A DNA stretch of 64,000 nucleotides from Cylicocyclus nassatus. Taxonomy: Eukaryota > Nematoda > Chromadorea > Rhabditida > Strongylidae. The DNA is taken from assembly GCA_958299035.1 (NCBI GenBank), contig CATQJL010000112.1, positions 8,656,880 to 8,720,879 on the forward strand. Direction: 5' to 3'. The notes beneath the pieces were generated by a model. It had not been told where the DNA came from, searched no databases, and saw only the letters and a list, made by a program, of their open reading frames with translations. Each line of letters begins with the position of its first letter. The stretch's first letter is position 1. Made by a program: the position numbers and the translations under genes. Shown in pieces: positions 1 through 10,990 of this stretch.

Positions 1-528
1 GTCCGCAAACTCACGCTTTTCTGCAAGCGGTCGCGTGGCCAAGCCTTCAGCGAGCGGTACTTTCGTGTTCTGCCAGCGGGCAGCAAAACAAAATTTTCTG
101 CAAGCGCTCGTTAGATAATCTCTTTCAGCGAGCGTTGGCCAAACTTCCAGCATACGCTCGAGCTCATTTTACTCGGTTTCGGGCGTAGGCCGAGCAAAGG
201 TGAGACTCTATGTGGCAGAGGTGTCATCGATGGTTTAATTATCCGAGTTTGAGGTACTTTCTCTCAGGTACCTACGTGCGCAGTCCTGTTCAAAGGACCG
301 TGCGGCCCTCAATAATTTTGCATATTCTGCGGAAAGTCTGCGAGAATGCGGCCACTGCGCCGCAACTAATCTTTAGAAAAACCGCGATGGTTCTCCGAGC
401 ATTCGTCTAAAATTTAGCCAAAATTCTCCCAAAAATCTGCAAGCGAACCGCAAGGAATCAGCGAACTGTTTTTTCGGTGCCCGCTTGCCCAGAAATCGCA
501 TGGCTACCCTACCCCAGGCGATCTGAGA
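1..528 (+). mobile_element. TIR element with SL-like RNA, copy 1 (left end outside window)
   Basis: This stretch is a diverged direct copy of 1870-2456. Both share the opening block around GTCCGCAAACTC, the many GCGAGCG/AAGCGCTCG motifs spaced roughly 30 bp apart, the SL-like segment, and a right end reading GGCGATCTGAG (copy 2: GGCGATTATCTGAG). The left terminal repeat lies beyond base 1. No protein is encoded; short ORFs here are incidental. The family looks non-autonomous because it has terminal repeats but no transposase. Confidence 0.6.
232..347 (+). ncRNA. Spliced-leader-like RNA, degenerate copy
   Basis: Bases 232-253 match the 22-nt nematode SL1 leader (recalled from memory) at all but two positions and are followed directly by a GT, as in an SL RNA donor. 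An Sm-like TAATTTTGC lies at about 313-321. The downstream stem near 322-347 is disrupted compared with copy 2 at 2150-2276: the left arm has lost bases. I read it as a decayed relative; expression is doubtful. Confidence 0.45.
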
Positions 529-1443
529 TGGTTTCTGTTTTGCTTCTGGTCATCTGACTATGACCAATATGTCTTGTAAATTTCGACGAAACATAAGGAA
601 TCGTCGCTTTCGTGCGGAAGACATGGCAAAGCATTTTTGGCTTAGCCGTCCGTAAAACAAAGCTTGGATAAGAATCCCCATCAAGTCGTCCCAGTTTAGT
701 TAATTCATGACCACTGCAAGGTCGCGGTGAACATGCGGCGAAATAGTGTTGCCTTGTCAAAACCACTTCCCATTTGGTATAGTCAGGGGCGATGGAATAG
801 CTGCATCGTTATTTGCAGTCCTTGTAGCAGTCGGCTAGTGTCCTCACGTAAGCTGAGTCCACTCCTTGATCGACTAACGCTGACAATGGCGTCGTTTCGA
901 CGCTGTCGAAGGCTTTGTCGTAGTTCAAGAAGGTCAGGACGAATGAAAGTCGGTGCTCCCGGCAAACTTCTACGATCTTCGAAACCGTCTGAATGTGGTC
1001 CGTACAGCTGAGTTCCTTACGAAATCCAACTTGTTCTTGGGGTTGGGCTTCATCTAGTGTCCTAGATATGCAAGCGAGGATAATCGTGAAAAGCTTGTAC
1101 ACCACTCTCAGCAGGCATATTGGACAGGCGTATCGGACGGTAGTTCCGAAGATCCTCCCGTTCACCTTTCTTGAAGAGGTGGACGGTTTTTGATGTTTTC
1201 CGTTAGGAATCTCCTCCTTCTGAAGGGAAGATGTCAAATGCGATGCGAAAATCTCGCGTAGACGATGTGCTCCGACTCACAGAAATTCAACGGAAAGATG
1301 GTTTTGTGGATCCGTGAATTTCTTCTAGTCTGAATCGCCTTGCGCGCTTTAGCAGGTAGGATTCGTAGTGATACTTTTCCATTGGAAACAACTGTTGATG
1401 AGCGAAAGTGGTTGGTGCAGAAATTCTTCGCATTACATTCCAT
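509..1443 (-). pseudogene. Decayed non-LTR retrotransposon reverse transcriptase
   Basis: The minus-strand frame at 809-1237 gives a recognisable reverse transcriptase block: CPICLLRVVYKLFT, then ISRTLDEAQPQEQVGFRK, then a YDKAFDSVE segment that corresponds to the F-x-D-x-x-K-A-F-D-S-V palm motif of endonuclease-RT elements. The stretch 1234-1443 may be the upstream linker (LPAKARKAIQTRR) in another frame, and 509-766 possibly the decayed 3' part. The frames are broken, the YADD box is not intact, and no full endonuclease is adjacent. This type is common in hookworm-like genomes. It lies between the two SL-like TIR elements. Confidence 0.7.
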
Positions 1444-1519
1444 CTTGTATCGGTGGGAAGTCTAGTAATCGAAGCGTCTCTGGGTGAGGATCACGAGCGT
1501 TTTATGGCTCGGTTCATAC

Positions 1520-1869
1520 TATTCCCATGTTCCGGAAGAACCGTTCCCGCACAGTTCCCGCACTGTGCTGGAACTGTTCCGGAACTGTGCTGCATGCGCT
1601 GCAACCGCCGCGCACGCGTTTTAAATGGGTTGGAGAATTTTGACCTTTTTCAACAGTTTTTCTTCCAGATTCCTCTCATTTTGGCCTTATTCCTCTACCC
1701 CGCTTCCCTTTTTGATCAGCAGAATTTCGAACTCGAAACGGTGTTAAAGAATGAGCGCTTACCCCCAAAATCCCTCATTTTCCTTATCTGTGGAGCGCCT
1801 TTGGGTAAGGAAAATGATAAATTTTGGGCGGAATTTTGAACTGAATAGTCAAAAGCAAATCGTCAAACA
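1520..1869 (+). repeat. Half-copy of the 19.7-21.1 kb hairpin MITE family
   Basis: The segment opens with TATTCCCATGTTCCGGAA and the GTTCCCGCACAGTTCC / GTGCTGGAACTG palindromes, then a CATGCGCTGCAACCGCC block and TTTTTGATCAGCAGAA. These are the same blocks in the same order as the left arm of the hairpin at 19673. Only one arm is present. A second half-copy is at 2596-2851. Confidence 0.6.
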
Positions 1870-2456
1870 CTCAGATAATCGCCGGGGGCAGGCGGTCCGC
1901 AAACTCGGGCTTTTCTGCAGGCGGTCAGCAGAATTTCGGGGCGTGGCCAAACCTTCTGCGGGCGGCAATTCCTTCACGGTCGCATATTCTGCCAGCGAGC
2001 AGCAATACAGCATTTTCTGCAAGCGCTCGGCAAATAATTTTCTTCAGCGAGCGCTGGCCAATCTTTCAGCAAGCGCCCGGATCTTTTTACGCAGTTTCGG
2101 GCATACGTCGAGCACAGGTAAGACTCTGTGTGGAAGAGGTGTCACCGTTGGTTTAATTACTCAAGTTTGAGGTACTTTCTCTCAGCGGAAAGTACCTGGG
2201 GCTGCGCGATCCTCCACAAAAGACCGTGCGGCCCCCATAAATTTTGCATATTCTCGCGGAAAGTCCGCGAGAATGCGGCCACTGCGCCGCAGCTAATCTA
2301 TAAAGAAACCGCGATTGTTCTCCAAGCATTTGTCCAAAATTTCGCTAAAATTCTTCCAAATATCTGCAAGCGGACCGCAAGAAATCAGCAAACTATTTTT
2401 CCGGTGCCCGCCCGCCCATAAATCGCATGGCCGCTTGCCCCCGGCGATTATCTGAG
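1870..2456 (+). mobile_element. 587-bp TIR element carrying SL-like RNA, copy 2
   Basis: The ends are near-perfect inverted repeats: the left begins CTCAGATAATCGCCGGGGGC and the right is its reverse complement with one difference just inside (GCAGGCGG versus GCAAGCGG). A 2-bp CA flanks both sides and may be the target duplication. The interior holds repeated GCGAGCG-type motifs, an SL-like RNA at 2150-2276 and no ORF of transposase character, so any movement would be driven in trans. The right flank continues into unrelated sequence and then another half-MITE. Confidence 0.65.
2150..2276 (+). ncRNA. Spliced-leader-like (SL1-type) small nuclear RNA candidate
   Basis: Bases 2150-2171 match nematode SL1 at 21 of 22 positions (one C to T), followed by GT at 2172 exactly where the SL donor should be. 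Three stems can be drawn downstream: GGTACTTTC (2171-2179) with GAAAGTACC (2188-2196); 2198-2208 with 2225-2235, 11 bp including two G-U pairs; and ATTCTCGCGGA (2250-2260) with TCCGCGAGAAT (2264-2274), 11 perfect bp closing a 3-nt loop. AAATTTTGC at 2239-2247, between the last two stems, resembles an Sm-protein site (PuAU4-6GPu) except for the final base. The order leader, donor, stems, Sm site, 3' stem is that of SL RNAs. No promoter element was recognised. Function is inference. Confidence 0.55.
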
Positions 2457-2595
2457 CAAGACTCTCATGAGCTCAAATGGAGCACTGGTGTCTCTCAGAA
2501 CTTTCTATAAAGGAAATTCTTTTGTTTGCTACCCCTTGCTCCGCATTATTCCATTTGCGCTCTTTTACTTCAATGAGGGATTCACTTTTTTGACT

Positions 2596-2860
2596 CATAG
2601 GTTGATTCATACTGATTCCCTTGTTCCGGAACTTTTCGCACAGTTCCCGCACTGTGCTGGAACTGTTCCGGAACTGTGCTGCATGCGCTGCGACTGCCCC
2701 GCACGCGTTTGAACGGCGAGAGTTGGAGAATTTTGACCGTTTCCAACGGTATTTCTTCCAGATTTCTCTCATTTTGGTATTCCTCTACCCCGCTTCCCTT
2801 TTTGATCAGCAGAACTTCGAACTCGAAACGGGATCGAAGAATGAGCGCTGACTGAATTTT
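2596..2860 (+). repeat. Half-copy of hairpin MITE family
   Basis: It repeats the blocks seen at 1520-1869 and 19673-19960: TTGATTCATACTGATTCCC, palindromic TTCCGGAACTG/CAGTTCCCGCACTG, CTGCATGCGCTGCGACTG, GGCGAGAGTTGGAGAATTTTG and TTTTTGATCAGCAGAACTTC. Only the left arm is present. Confidence 0.55.
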
Positions 2861-4700
2861 ATGCTAATGATGAAAACTTCGCATGAGCAAATGTAAATAG
2901 TTCGCGCAATTTCTATGTCGACTTCCACTTATTTGCCTAATTGATCTCCATGTTTGTAAACTACAGTCTACAAACAAGAGCGAAATGTTCGGGTAAGCCG
3001 CCTCATAAAAATTTCTCTTGTGTATAAATTCTCATCAAATAGGTTGCTCCAGCTATAGCGTCCAATAATCTTCCGACTGGCTTATTTTCTCCAACATCCT
3101 CCCTGCTTCAGTGAAACTGCCTAAAGTCGGTTTCTTCACGCAAAAACGTACGTATATAATAATAGAATATACGTGAGAACAATTGATAGCTATTCACGGT
3201 CGAATCCGACCGTATATGTGAACAACAAACACCGTAGCACAATAGAGATTTATGTGCAAAGTGATTTCTTTTTGAAACGATGAAAACAAAGGCACAAGGC
3301 ACAAATGAAGGCAATATGAGATGACAAGTTAACATTTAAAAAAAAGACAAGACGAGTGGCCAGTCTGGATCAATGCAGGATATCACACTACCTCGCTCAT
3401 GGCAGCCATAGCGTAGCGTAACTGTATGAGGTCAACCCCGCCCCCTCTCACTGTCTCATCATTACTCTCTCACAGCGTGTATCCTAGAGGCACGCCAGGA
3501 TGTCTTAGCCAGGCTAGCTGCTTATCGATTCGATAAACAGTCAAACAAAGAAACTTGTAAACTATATGATATATCAAACATACAAGAACGAACTAGTACT
3601 ACACTACACTAAGATAAAATTAAGGCATTTGCAAAAAAGATGAAATCCATTGACTTACTGCATCTGTTCTAGTCCAGTACCTTCGATACATACGTAGACT
3701 GTTGTGAATAACTTTGTCATTAGCTTGCCAATTTATTTAAATCCTTCATAATTTGCCGTAGCTCCATCGTTGTCACAAGAACTCGTAGAATTAGTTGATG
3801 TCCTTATGTAAGCAGAGTTCAAAACTGTCGAAAATGCAGACAGAAGACCTTTCAAAGCAATGGTTAATGCGTAAACAAGACACTACTTCCGTTATAATAC
3901 CTTTGTAGCTCACAAACTGTTTCTTTTTTGCTTCCTGGGCTTATCCGCAACGCACATTTGAAAATTGCTTTAGAAAGCGCGTGAAGAGAGAAAAGAACAA
4001 GCTTTTTTCCAAAATCTTTTCAATTCGATTTTGGGCGAATGAAACACTCCCCTCCAAGTTGCTCATGTGAGTGTGGCGTCATGAGGTCTGCTGCTGAGGA
4101 CGACAATCACGAATGCGCGAGACTTTTCCAAGGCCTTAGTTTCCAAATTTGCAAGCAGCATTCCTGCTTTTAATATAACATTACGGCATCGTATTTGTGC
4201 GCGTGGCCAACTGCGTTTACATTAGCATAGTACTAGAAACTAATTTTAAGTTTCCTGCTTCTTCTTCAAAATTCAGCTTATTCCTAATTCCTCAGACTGG
4301 GCTTCATTCGGTATCCTCTGTAAAAATGACCCTAACTGCAAATATAATTGTGGCCCTGTTTGGCTGCGACCACCTTTAAGTACCAAACGAATTAGATGCT
4401 ACGTCAACGCGAATTTGTGCTAGAGAGCAGCCGAGCAAGATCGCGCATGGGCTTTTAAGTTCTTTAGGAAGGATGTAAAGGATCTCTCGATCAATAATGC
4501 TGCATGGAATGTTACATCGGCAATGTTCCCTCCTAGAGTTTCGCAGACTTCTTCCATCGGTTGCCCTCAAGCACTTCTTCCCTTTATTGTTACAAGATTC
4601 TCCTCGACGGTTGAGCCAGCGCTCTACGCCAGTCCCAGGCGGTGCTTCAGATGCATTATAAGTTTGCTCGCAGGAAAACCCGGCTCTGCCCGGCCTTGTT
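2861..4700. other. No gene seen
   Basis: I found no exon with convincing coding content or splice signals on either strand, and no long repeat apart from short AT-rich runs. The longest open frames (3108-3335 and 4376-4714 minus) lack family resemblance. Confidence 0.5.
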
Positions 4701-4711
4701 AATGATATATT

Positions 4712-4780
4712 CATAACCAGCGGCCCTACGGGTCGCTGTAAGTGGATCGGAGCAGATATATTAGTGTTTGCTTAATTGGT
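4712..4780 (+). repeat. Outlying copy of the hairpin-headed repeat
   Basis: CAGCGGCCCTACGGGTCGCTGTAAGTGG followed by GGAGCAGATATATTAG matches the head of the repeats at 17545, 22541, 22943 and 23337 (AGCGAC-CTAC-GGGTCGCT, then GTAAGTGG-GGGCAGATACATTGATAACTG). Only the first ~60 bp are retained here. Confidence 0.5.
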
Positions 4781-4984
4781 ACTGCATCTAGCTATAAACG
4801 TTCACATCTCCTCTCTAGAGAAGCTAAATAAATGAAAAATCAAACTTTGCAGATAAACACAAAAAATGTCTGATTCTTTCTTCCAGACACCATCACTAGA
4901 ATTCAGTTATTTGATACAGCTTGCTTCTTCCGTTGTTTAGTTAAAATCAACATAATCGCTTCCTAACAAGGCTGACCAATGCAG

Positions 4985-5715
4985 ATGCATGCTGGTCTTC
5001 ACTCCGGGAGCAATGGCAAAATAAAGGACTCCAAAGCAAAGATGATAGGCCGTTGGAAATTTAAAAATAGGGAAAGTCCCAGGGCTTGAAAGCAAAAGCT
5101 GAGGTGGTTGGAGGCAAAATCCGTCGAAATTGAGGTTTTCACCGTTTTTCATAGAAATTGTGGGGGAAAAACTTTTCACTGCAAATACTAACTCATACAG
5201 TTGAAGGGATACCTCCGGCGGGCAAACGGCGCGAGTCTGCCACTTCGCGCTCTGAAGCGCTCCGGAGCCGTGCCATTTCACCCATTTTGGTGTTCCGGGG
5301 CTCTCCAGATCTGGCGCAGGTTTGCGCATCCCGGAGAGGCGTCCCATTCGTTCACCTTGACGTCACAAGCAGGAGAATGGGACCCCTCTCCGGAACGCGC
5401 AAATCTCTGCTCCGGAGATGCGCCAGATTTGGGAGAGCCCCGGAGCACCAAAATGGGCGAAATGGCAGGGCTCCGGAGCGCTCCAGAGAGCGAAGTGGCA
5501 GACTCGCGCCATTTGTCCGCCGGAGGTATCCCTTCGACTGTCTGAGCCTTGAAGAAGGCATGTTGGAGCTCGACCAGCGAGACCACAGCTTCCATGCTGG
5601 GTCTTCACTCCGGGGCAAAGGCTTTTTCTGTGGCGTAAATTCTGACGAAATCGAGGTTTTCACCGTTTTTCGTGGAAATTATGGGGAAAACAAAACTTTT
5701 CACTGCAAAAACTGA
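4985..5715. repeat. Large GC-rich palindrome with flanking direct repeats
   Basis: Bases 5199-5540 form an imperfect hairpin: CAGTTGAAGGGATACCTCCG on the left is matched by CAGTCGAAGGGATACCTCCG read from the right, and pairing continues inward through GCCACTTCGCGCTCT and CATTTTGGTG toward a centre near 5370. Outside the stem, GTCTTCACTCCGGG-GCAA is directly repeated at ~4995 and ~5600, and GAGGTTTTCACCGTTTTTC at ~5130 and ~5660. The overlapping long ORFs on both strands are a by-product of the palindrome. This is probably a composite foldback element. Confidence 0.65.
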
Positions 5716-6296
5716 TCAGCCACAGAGAACGCCTGCAAAAAATGCATTTTTTGCTGTTCAATTGCTCTTCGGATTGGGATTTTCGTAGGCATTTCACAAA
5801 ATGTTGAGCTCTGACGACTATTCTAAGAGGAATTACAATGCTCAGATTTCATATCAAACTATCATGCAAAATGGAAGGGAGGCAAGGAAATCTTTGGAAT
5901 GAAGCTGGAATGATGTAGCTAGAGATATGAAAAGAAGAGGGACTGTGTATGTAAGCAGCAGAGATTGCTCCAGCTGTGAAAGCCGTATCAAACCGAACGT
6001 ACGGTATTTCATCACAGTTCGTCATCGCAGGCAAAGTCATAGCACGTGCCGTCATCGCATGCCGTGTGTGCGATCAAGTGACAAGTTTCGAGGCCTTTCT
6101 CGCGTCTCGAGCTTGTCTGCGGATAGGAGTACACCCCTTTTTCTAAATCCCTCATCGTCCAGAACCTCTGCGAGAGAGTGTGATGTCTTGCGCGCTCACA
6201 CTGTCAACAACTCACCCTCCGCAACGCTGAAGCGGGCGTCAGGATCGGAGAACGATGTATAGTTTTCGTTGTCGCGCCGGATGTTTCCAGTTTATA
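5716..6296. other. No gene seen
   Basis: No coding exon, long repeat or RNA gene was recognised between the 5-kb hairpin and the left end of the mariner-like element. Confidence 0.4.
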
Positions 6297-6321
6297 TATA
6301 GGGTGTCCCAAAAGTCTTTAA

Positions 6322-9300
6322 AGGCAGTGTCCCGGCAGATTCCACTCATCCATATTTTGCATCATTATGTGACTTTCTCACCCCCTGAATACGATTTCAT
6401 GCAAAAAACTGCTCAAATCTATCGAAATCTCGAGTTTTTGCACTTTTGTTTTCTTAGAAAGTACGAGTGATGACAAGCGCGCTGAGAGACGCAGACGGCA
6501 GAAAAAAGGCGTTGCAAGGAATGTCGTATGACAAAAAGCGGCAGCGTAGTTTCTATTTCTTTTTCTTTGTATATTGAGTGTCGGCCATATTTCCTTGTAT
6601 TCGTCTACTCCATACGTATTTATGCTCTTATACAGTTGCAGGAGGATAACGCGATTCCTTCTCCGTTGTTACTAATACAAAATATGAAAGCATACTGAGT
6701 TTTACTGAGAAGCTGAAGAGGCAGAGTATTCCTGTCAGTAAGTAATTTTGGTTTTTTTTACCATTCAACTTTCAGTTTCCTTTTCTACTTTTATTCTCCT
6801 TTTCTTATTTTTTTGCTTTATTTTGGTTCATATCTTTTTTTGATTTGCGGTGTAAGCGGCAGCACCTTCTACAATTTATTGTATGGCATCGTCTAACTTC
6901 GTGGTAAACCCGACTTCATGTTACATCCATTTCTTCTTCCTGACACTGCTCATGCGGAAAGCGCCTCGTCAGAAAATCCATGTAAATCTCTTTCCTCCAT
7001 AGGTGTGAGACTGACGTTTTCTGAGGTTGAACTCTCGCCCTTCTAGTAAACTTCCGATGGACAATTTCGACGCGCCGTACTAAGTGTTCTCCGCTCATCT
7101 CCGCCTCCCGTAGAGCATTCATATGCATAGTTGACATCTTTGTATATAGGGGGTAGGTGGGAAATCGCCTGAAAATTTTTCTATCATCTATTTTGTGGTA
7201 GCTATCTCTAGTTTGGGATCCCTCACTCACAGAAACAATTCTTTTGGACAGTACAAACGGTCCAGTGAGTTTTTGCTTTCGCACAGACTAGTCCCACCTA
7301 AGGACTAGCCTGTGCGAGAGCTTCCTGAAACGCTGGCTGCAAAACTATTTGCTTCAACTTCGTGTGAGCCACACTTCCGACGTCAAGCGTCGGCTTCTCG
7401 CTCTCTTCATCCGCTATCTCCGGATCATGAAGGCAGCTTGTAAGGGTCCCAGTAATGTCATCCTGTAAGCTTTTTTTTGGGCAGTGTCATGAATTAGAAT
7501 TTGTGCCTCGTCAAATTCATGCACGTTGGCGACATGGTGCAGACACGTATTGAAAACATGACGAATGAGCTCGCCACTGTGGGATGCTGCTCCTACCGCT
7601 ATGGAATAGTATAGATGGGTTTCAATGTCTTCAACCCAGTCTTTGATCGGCGCACAATCCCTCGCTTTTGCGGCCTTAATTTGCAATCATATGGTGCAGT
7701 AGGACAGATTTTAAGCTGACATATACCGCGCGTAGGTTCTTATACAGGTATCTTCCGAGGTGCCATGGGTCAAAGAACCATTCGACACTTTCGTCAAATT
7801 CATCATTGAAGGAGGCTATCTCGCTTCCGTACATGCTGCTACGGTGGGTTGCGATCGAATGAATCGGGATATCATTTGATCGCAACCACCGTAGCACGCG
7901 GCGGAATCCTTCCTTCTCCATTCTTCCGCTTATGTTTGCTGTAGAAGAAATGGATTTGGATACTCGTACGTTTGAGATCCTCTTCCTAACCTGTTTCCGA
8001 GCAACAACCTCTGTGTGTATGCAGAGGTTTGTCCGAAGGACAGCCAAAACCCTGCATATTTTGGCAGTAAATCCGCGTGAGTCGAATGCGCCGTCGACGG
8101 CGATATTCCATGAAGTAGGTACCCCATTGTCCTAAATTTGTTTTCGGCTGTTGATTCGCAGTTCTCAGATATTTTTATACCTCATACGCCGCGCGGATTT
8201 TATGGATGACGTTTTTCTGATGTTTTTCACAGACTATGTCCACGGAGGTAGCCAACTCATCAAAAATGCGATAAAATGCCGTTTTCGAAGGTACTAATAC
8301 ATTTGCCTCTTCTGCCCATTTCTGAATTTTCTGAAATACATCTGTTTGTGTATATTCAGTGTCAGTGTCAAGTGAGTTGTAAGCATTACATTCATTCGCG
8401 CTCCGGTTGTGAGGGCGGCGGCACAAGCAATCGCATTACCGCTGTATAGCTTATCATTCGGTCTGGAGCCTAGCTTTTCCTGCCCCTCCCACCTCTTGAC
8501 TGATGTTGCGTCCTTCGAGACATATTCTATGATGGGGGCGGACCCCGAATTGAGAAGGCGCACTGTTCCTCCGGTGTTATCGCTGCCACAAAGGTTGAGA
8601 TAAAATAGCTCCATAAGTTTTCTTCCTTGGACTAGATAGTACTTGTCCAGTAGGTGAGGTTTTGTTTCATCAAGCCCTGGAAATGCGTCGCTGTCGGAAC
8701 ATCTCGCGGCTCTTTTTCGGGAGTGTAGTTGGAATCGCTCTGAGTTCAGAATCAATTAGTTATCTATTGACTAATAGGCGGAAGCAGCTTCAGCTATCTG
8801 CTTCCATTCTTTCTGACCGTAGTTTTGTAAGAAAATCCCGAGTCTGCGTGTTTCACGGATGGTGTGCTCAGGACTGATTGGTCCATGAACTCTTCGGAAC
8901 GATTGAGATCTACTTCTTGTTGTGCTTCCCCTGCCCCTTCCGCTGCCTAAACATCGATGATCTATCACATTTTCGAGAACAAAGACCACCTCTAGAAGTT
9001 CGATTTCCTCCTCCTCTGGGAAGTTCGCGTCAAGAATGTTCAGCCTTTACGACCGAAATATTTTTGCATGTAAAAGTTGATGTATTGGACCACATCTAGG
9101 GCGGCTACGGTGGTATTGCCCTTGAAAATGTCATATGACTTGTCTTGATCTAGTTAATGACACTAACAGAGAAGGTTTCGATCGCGACTTGATGCTGCGT
9201 AGAAGATGTTCAGGAATGTCTCTTTCATCGTTTTTGATATACGCCCACCGCTTACGACTATTTCAGCCAGCAGATATTGCGCCTAATACTGATATTATTG

Positions 9301-10685
9301 ATTCTGTTGGAGGTTCACAATAAACTTACGGCATTTATAAAATGCGTTATGCATATGTATTTCTGCTTTCGAGCGAAGGTTTCGAAGTAAAGCTCTAGCA
9401 GTTCCTGCGCGCTCGAGGTGTAGATCTTCAGAGCAGATAAGAAGACCGCGTTGTGGGCTTGTTTCTTCGACGAGCGTGTTGTTAAGCTCTCTTCGACTTT
9501 ATTTCCGCATATGATGCAAGAATATCTCTTGACCATTTCGTTTGTGTCTAAAAACTGCTATGATTGCACGATTTTTCTCCAAATTCTGTGTAGCGATAGC
9601 GATTAGAAGCAATAACAACATCTTTTCCTTGGCAAATTTACACAAAAAATATACTTATTGATCAAAACGGGGAATTCTACCGCGGACCCTGTTGTTTGCT
9701 GACGTTCGTACTTTCAGGAAGTAACGAGAAAGGGTTTATGTCTACAAACGCATAAAACATCCGTTGTAAAGAAGCACGCAGCAACGTGGGAATGCGTAGG
9801 AATGATAACAACCACCATTGTTTCGCTGTTGTTTGAATTCCTTATGGTTGTAAAAATCTGGTGGAACCTGATTCACTTTTCATTTAATGAATTGTTTTAG
9901 TATTTTCTGTACACGTAAACAAGTTGTAATGGGAATTAGCTGCGAGAAAGAATTTCATGGATTTGAGGTACCAAACCAATTTTTCAATTCTTGATTTCCA
10001 TCTACAGCTGTGATAAACGCCAAAGATGAGAGATGTTACGAGATGCTTATTTGCAGTACAACTGTTAAAGTGAATCGCTATACAAGTTTGAAAGTAGATA
10101 AAAATTAGCACTAATGTATGTCAGTAAGAAGCGTGAAAAGCGAGATTCATGGATCTCGTTTAGTGAAATCAAGTAAGAATACTGCATAGGGATTAATGAT
10201 TGTCTTTTGAGCGTGCACTCGTGCATTGTAGGTTCTCAGCTTGCATTCCGAAAACTTCTACGACCACCTCTGTCTAGAAGGCACGTCTATTTTGTCCCAT
10301 TGAGCACTAAAATGAACTTCACAACTACTTTGGCAGCGCACGAATCTCTAAACTCTTACCAACCTGGAAAAGTTTCGAGCAAATCGTGAAATAAAGATGA
10401 AACTTCCTTACAACACTTGCATCGAAAAGCAGAACAAGAAATAATTTTTGGCAACGACGCTTCAATTGACATGGACTGTGCTGGCGCGGAAACTAGCGCG
10501 CAGCAAAGTTATTGCTGCTTCGTCCGAGCGCGCGCCGAATGGAGCTGCGCGCGCCTGTTTGAGGGGCGTTTTCTCGGAGGAGGGGTGACATTACCCGGCG
10601 AAATTTGGTCTGAGGATCGCTCAGGTGGCCACGAATCCTCCTAGTGCAAAATCTCACCAACCTTGAACCTGCTGGGACACTGCCT
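6322..10685 (-). mobile_element. TTAA-target DNA transposon (Kolobok-like), 4.36 kb
   Basis: The termini are inverted repeats, AGGCAGTGTCCCGGCAG at 6322 and AGGCAGTGTCCCAGCAG read from 10685, flanked on both sides by TTAA (6318-6321 and 10686-10689). TTAA targets are used by Kolobok and piggyBac superfamilies. The internal minus-strand protein relics do not look like piggyBac but fit a large RNase-H-fold transposase with a D-x-WH motif, which favours Kolobok. The region 9540-10640 after the transposase relic shows no gene. The assignment to Kolobok is inference from the target site and protein style. Confidence 0.65.
6916..9536 (-). pseudogene. Degenerate DDE-type transposase of the TTAA element
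   Basis: Minus-strand fragments read in order from high to low coordinate as one broken protein. 8294-8755 has a TGGTVRLLNSGSAPIIEYV zinc-ribbon-like start and GQEKLGSRPNDKLYSGN. 8175-8426 continues with FYRIFDEL. 7676-8047 has MEKEGFRRVLRWLRSNDIP and FFDPWHLGRYLYKNLR, typical of a transposase catalytic core. 7414-7686 has a LYYSIAVGAASHSGELIR block, and 6916-7284 a C-terminal MSTMHMNALREAEM block. Pieces at 8771-8989 and 9315-9536 may be more N-terminal. Frameshifts and stops separate the fragments, so the gene is dead. An expected Asp near THRSSM appears replaced by His. Confidence 0.6.
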
Positions 10686-10800
10686 TTAAGCCTAGTATTC
10701 CCTCAGCTGCAACTGTAAGAAGCAACACTGTGACATGAAATTCAGCAGGAATCTTGTGAACCTACAAAATAACGAGTTACACTAAGTTTTCAAGAAACCC

Positions 10801-10990
10801 TTATTTGGCTTTTACGCAAGCCTTCACACTCTTGCGGAACGCATGCATCATGGCAGACAGATAATTGACGTCAAGATGTCTCACAGCTTCTGAAGCAAGC
10901 GTTCCAGACTGCCCAAAATTTAGTGTGGCACAGAGCAAGCCTTGCTTTCTATGACTGACCACAAAGAAAACTCAAAGACTGTTGAGACGG
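10801..10990 (-). pseudogene. Mariner transposase C-terminal relic
   Basis: Read on the minus strand, one frame gives LWSVIESKACSVPH and, after a one-base shift, FGQSGTLASEAVRHLDVNY, then LSAMMHAFRKSVKACVKAK and a stop at 10801-10803. This is the C-terminal pattern of mariner-family transposases (W-x-x-ESK-A-C ... AFRKRL-A-VKA). The rest is too decayed to read. It belongs to the outer TA-flanked element at 6299-11608 and its orientation agrees with that element. Confidence 0.6.
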
